Shown one piece after another: positions 62,584-64,000 of a stretch of 64,000 bases of DNA (within the stretch, counting starts at the first letter, position 1; each line of letters starts with the position of its first letter). The stretch is taken from positions 1 to 64,000 of the forward strand of contig CBDETN010000024.1 of the NCBI GenBank assembly GCA_965242915.1, in the 5' to 3' direction. Origin of the DNA: CAJXII01 sp965242915 (GTDB lineage: Bacteria > Campylobacterota > Campylobacteria > Campylobacterales > Arcobacteraceae). The notes under the pieces are model-generated. The model saw only the letters and a program-made list of their open reading frames with translations, was not told where the DNA came from and searched no databases. The translations under genes were made by a program, and so were the position numbers.

Positions 62584-64000
62584 ATGTCAGAAATAAAAAC
62601 AGCATTGGATAATGCAATAAAAGCAAATGTAAGTTATGGTGATTTATCACGATCAATGAATGATAATCCAAATTTATATATTAAAGAATTAACAAGAACG
62701 GATAGCGATGGTGAGATAAAAATAACCCTTGAACAAGCCAAAGCCTTCGCAGGAGTAACAGAACAAAGAGATGAAAACAATCAAATAGTAAGAGATCCGA
62801 AAACAAAAGAGATTCAGTATGTGTTTGAAACCAAAGATAAACTTGATAGTGATGGTAATAAGATAGAAAATCCAATTACAGGAAAAACTGTACAAGAACG
62901 CTCAAAAGGCTACTCAATCCAAGCATCATCAGGTGATTACAATATAGGAAATCTTAGTGGATTTGATGCTGTACTTCTAAAAAACAATGAAACTGGAGAA
63001 TTAACTCTTTCTATAAGAGGAACATCTAGTCTTATGGATATTATTGCTGATGCACAATTAGGTAAAGATGGTACTGCTTATTTTCAAGAAATATCAATGA
63101 ATAATTTTTATGATAAATTAATTGAAGAAGGAGTTGTAACTTCATCAGATAAATTAACTGTTACAGGTCATTCACTTGGTGGATTTTTGGCTCAAAAATT
63201 TACAATTGACCATCCTGATGTAGTTGACCATACATATACCTATAATGCCCCAGGTATTGGTGGACTTGCTTCTGAAATTTTACAATTATTAGGTGTTTTA
63301 CCAGAAAATATACCCCATGACAAGATTACAAACATAACTACAGATGGATTTATTTCTTTATTTGAAGATTTGGGGATAAATATAGGTAGTAAAGATGTTG
63401 AAATCGGTGGTGGAAATAGTCACTTAATATTAACAATAGTATCAATCCTGCAATCAGCATTAGATGGTGGAATACTTACTTTTAATGACTTGCAAAAATA
63501 TTTACAAAACAAAGGACATCTAACAATCCAAGAAAGAACAAACCTAGCCCAAATGATAAATGCAGGTGGATTACCATGGAATTACAACTCCCAACAAGCC
63601 CAGCAAATAATAATAGACCCGCTAGCCCTAGACCTAAATCACAACGGAAAAATAGATACCACAAATGCAAATAGTTCAAATACATTATTTGATATGGATA
63701 ACAATGGTATGTCTGAGATAACTGGATGGATAGATAAAGAAGATGGACTGCTAGTATATGATAAAAACAACAATGGAAAAATAGATAATATAAATGAACT
63801 ATTTGGAAATGAAAACAAAGATGGATACCGTGAGTTAAGAGAACTTATAAACTCAAATGATGATAATGTAATAGATAAAAATGATACAAAATTTAAAGAC
63901 TTAAAAATATGGCAAGATTTAAATGGTGACGGTATCTCACAATCAAATGAATTAAAAACATTAGATGAGTTAAATATAACTTCAATAAACCTAAACAGTA
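62584..64000 (+). CDS. Lipase-headed toxin module, cut by the window end
   Basis: The frame opens at ATG 62584, 1 nt after the partner gene, and stays open to the end of the window (about 472 codons). The start equals that of 3853, the insert before GYSIQASS equals that of 58135, and the lipase body is the IRGTSS subtype with GHSLGG (Ser197): a three-part mosaic. The SPM begins at D345-P346 and runs past DLNGDGISQSNELK. Whether it is truncated or continues into RTX repeats cannot be seen. Confidence 0.8.
   Translation, partial: MSEIKTALDNAIKANVSYGDLSRSMNDNPNLYIKELTRTDSDGEIKITLEQAKAFAGVTEQRDENNQIVRDPKTKEIQYVFETKDKLDSDGNKIENPITGKTVQERSKGYSIQASSGDYNIGNLSGFDAVLLKNNETGELTLSIRGTSSLMDIIADAQLGKDGTAYFQEISMNNFYDKLIEEGVVTSSDKLTVTGHSLGGFLAQKFTIDHPDVVDHTYTYNAPGIGGLASEILQLLGVLPENIPHDKITNITTDGFISLFEDLGINIGSKDVEIGGGNSHLILTIVSILQSALDGGILTFNDLQKYLQNKGHLTIQERTNLAQMINAGGLPWNYNSQQAQQIIIDPLALDLNHNGKIDTTNANSSNTLFDMDNNGMSEITGWIDKEDGLLVYDKNNNGKIDNINELFGNENKDGYRELRELINSNDDNVIDKNDTKFKDLKIWQDLNGDGISQSNELKTLDELNITSINLNS

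Noticed and set aside
1..64000. Insertion sequences, integrases or an integron-like platform driving the cassette structure
   Set aside because: I see no transposase, integrase, att-like core or terminal inverted repeats. Homologous recombination between SPM copies is enough to explain the pattern.
1..64000. The whole array as an assembly artefact
   Set aside because: Partner genes, heads and junction scars differ between cassettes, so collapse or duplication errors cannot produce most of it. The near-perfect duplications (5084/59369 and 14870/50311) and RTX copy numbers still deserve read-level confirmation.

Overview
The window is AT-rich (roughly 70% A+T by eye), every credible gene lies on the + strand, and almost all of it is one repetitive array of secreted-toxin modules and their small partner genes. 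I see no housekeeping gene, tRNA, rRNA, transposase or integrase, so the taxonomy rests only on base composition, codon use and type I secretion (T1SS) features. An Arcobacter-like member of the Campylobacterota is my best guess, at low confidence. No gene-free stretch exceeds about 300 bases. The array runs off both ends of the window.

The repeating unit is [membrane-anchored or exported partner gene] - [toxin-like gene]. Each toxin-like gene has a variable N-terminal 'head', then a linker or a LysM domain, then a near-constant block that starts at an Asp-Pro pair (DPLALDLNHNGKID) and closely resembles the calcium-dependent self-processing module (SPM) of Neisseria FrpC. Twenty-one modules reach this Asp-Pro; a 22nd (41252-41506) is cut off before it. 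Head types are class-3-type lipases with GHS[LV]GG (3853, 8388, 32860, the remnant 41252, 52532, 58135, 62584), glycine/alanine-rich hydrophobic hairpins likely to insert in membranes (17, 19775, 24948, 28032, 39192, 43997, 55733 and perhaps 41817), circularly permuted papain/NlpC-P60-like enzymes (21901, 35448, decayed 37127), and unrecognised heads (1857, 6063, 17128, 60348).

Only two genes, 8388-15548 (2386 aa) and 43997-50989 (2330 aa), continue through a middle domain, about seven long RTX units and a typical T1SS C-terminal signal. A third RTX gene (28032-31940) loses that signal by fusing back into a second partial SPM. All other finished modules stop in or soon after the SPM and end in a short tail such as RKVA, KKAA or KMIA. 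Each full-length gene is followed by the same 158-aa ORF, in which the start of a T1SS ABC transporter (C39-like domain) is fused to a toxin-tail fragment.

The partner genes sit immediately upstream of their toxins, often overlapping or 1-15 nt away, and each partner family tracks one head family: two-helix Cys-containing proteins with lipases, single-helix two-Cys proteins with LysM/hydrophobic heads, four-helix proteins with the 17/39192 head type, and Cys-containing membrane proteins with papain-like heads. I infer that they are immunity proteins. Eleven cassette boundaries carry a direct repeat, CTGTGAC-GCTAA-CTGTGAC.

My overall reading is a T1SS polymorphic-toxin archive in which N-terminal heads plus upstream immunity genes are stored next to two complete secretable genes. 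This is a mirror image of Rhs/CDI orphan C-terminal tips. Near-identical SPM DNA would allow a stored head to recombine onto a complete RTX tail, and Asp-Pro autoprocessing could release or cross-link the head after secretion. Chimeras, scars, mosaic partner genes and large duplications throughout the array support ongoing recombination. The repeats also make assembly error a real alternative for some details.
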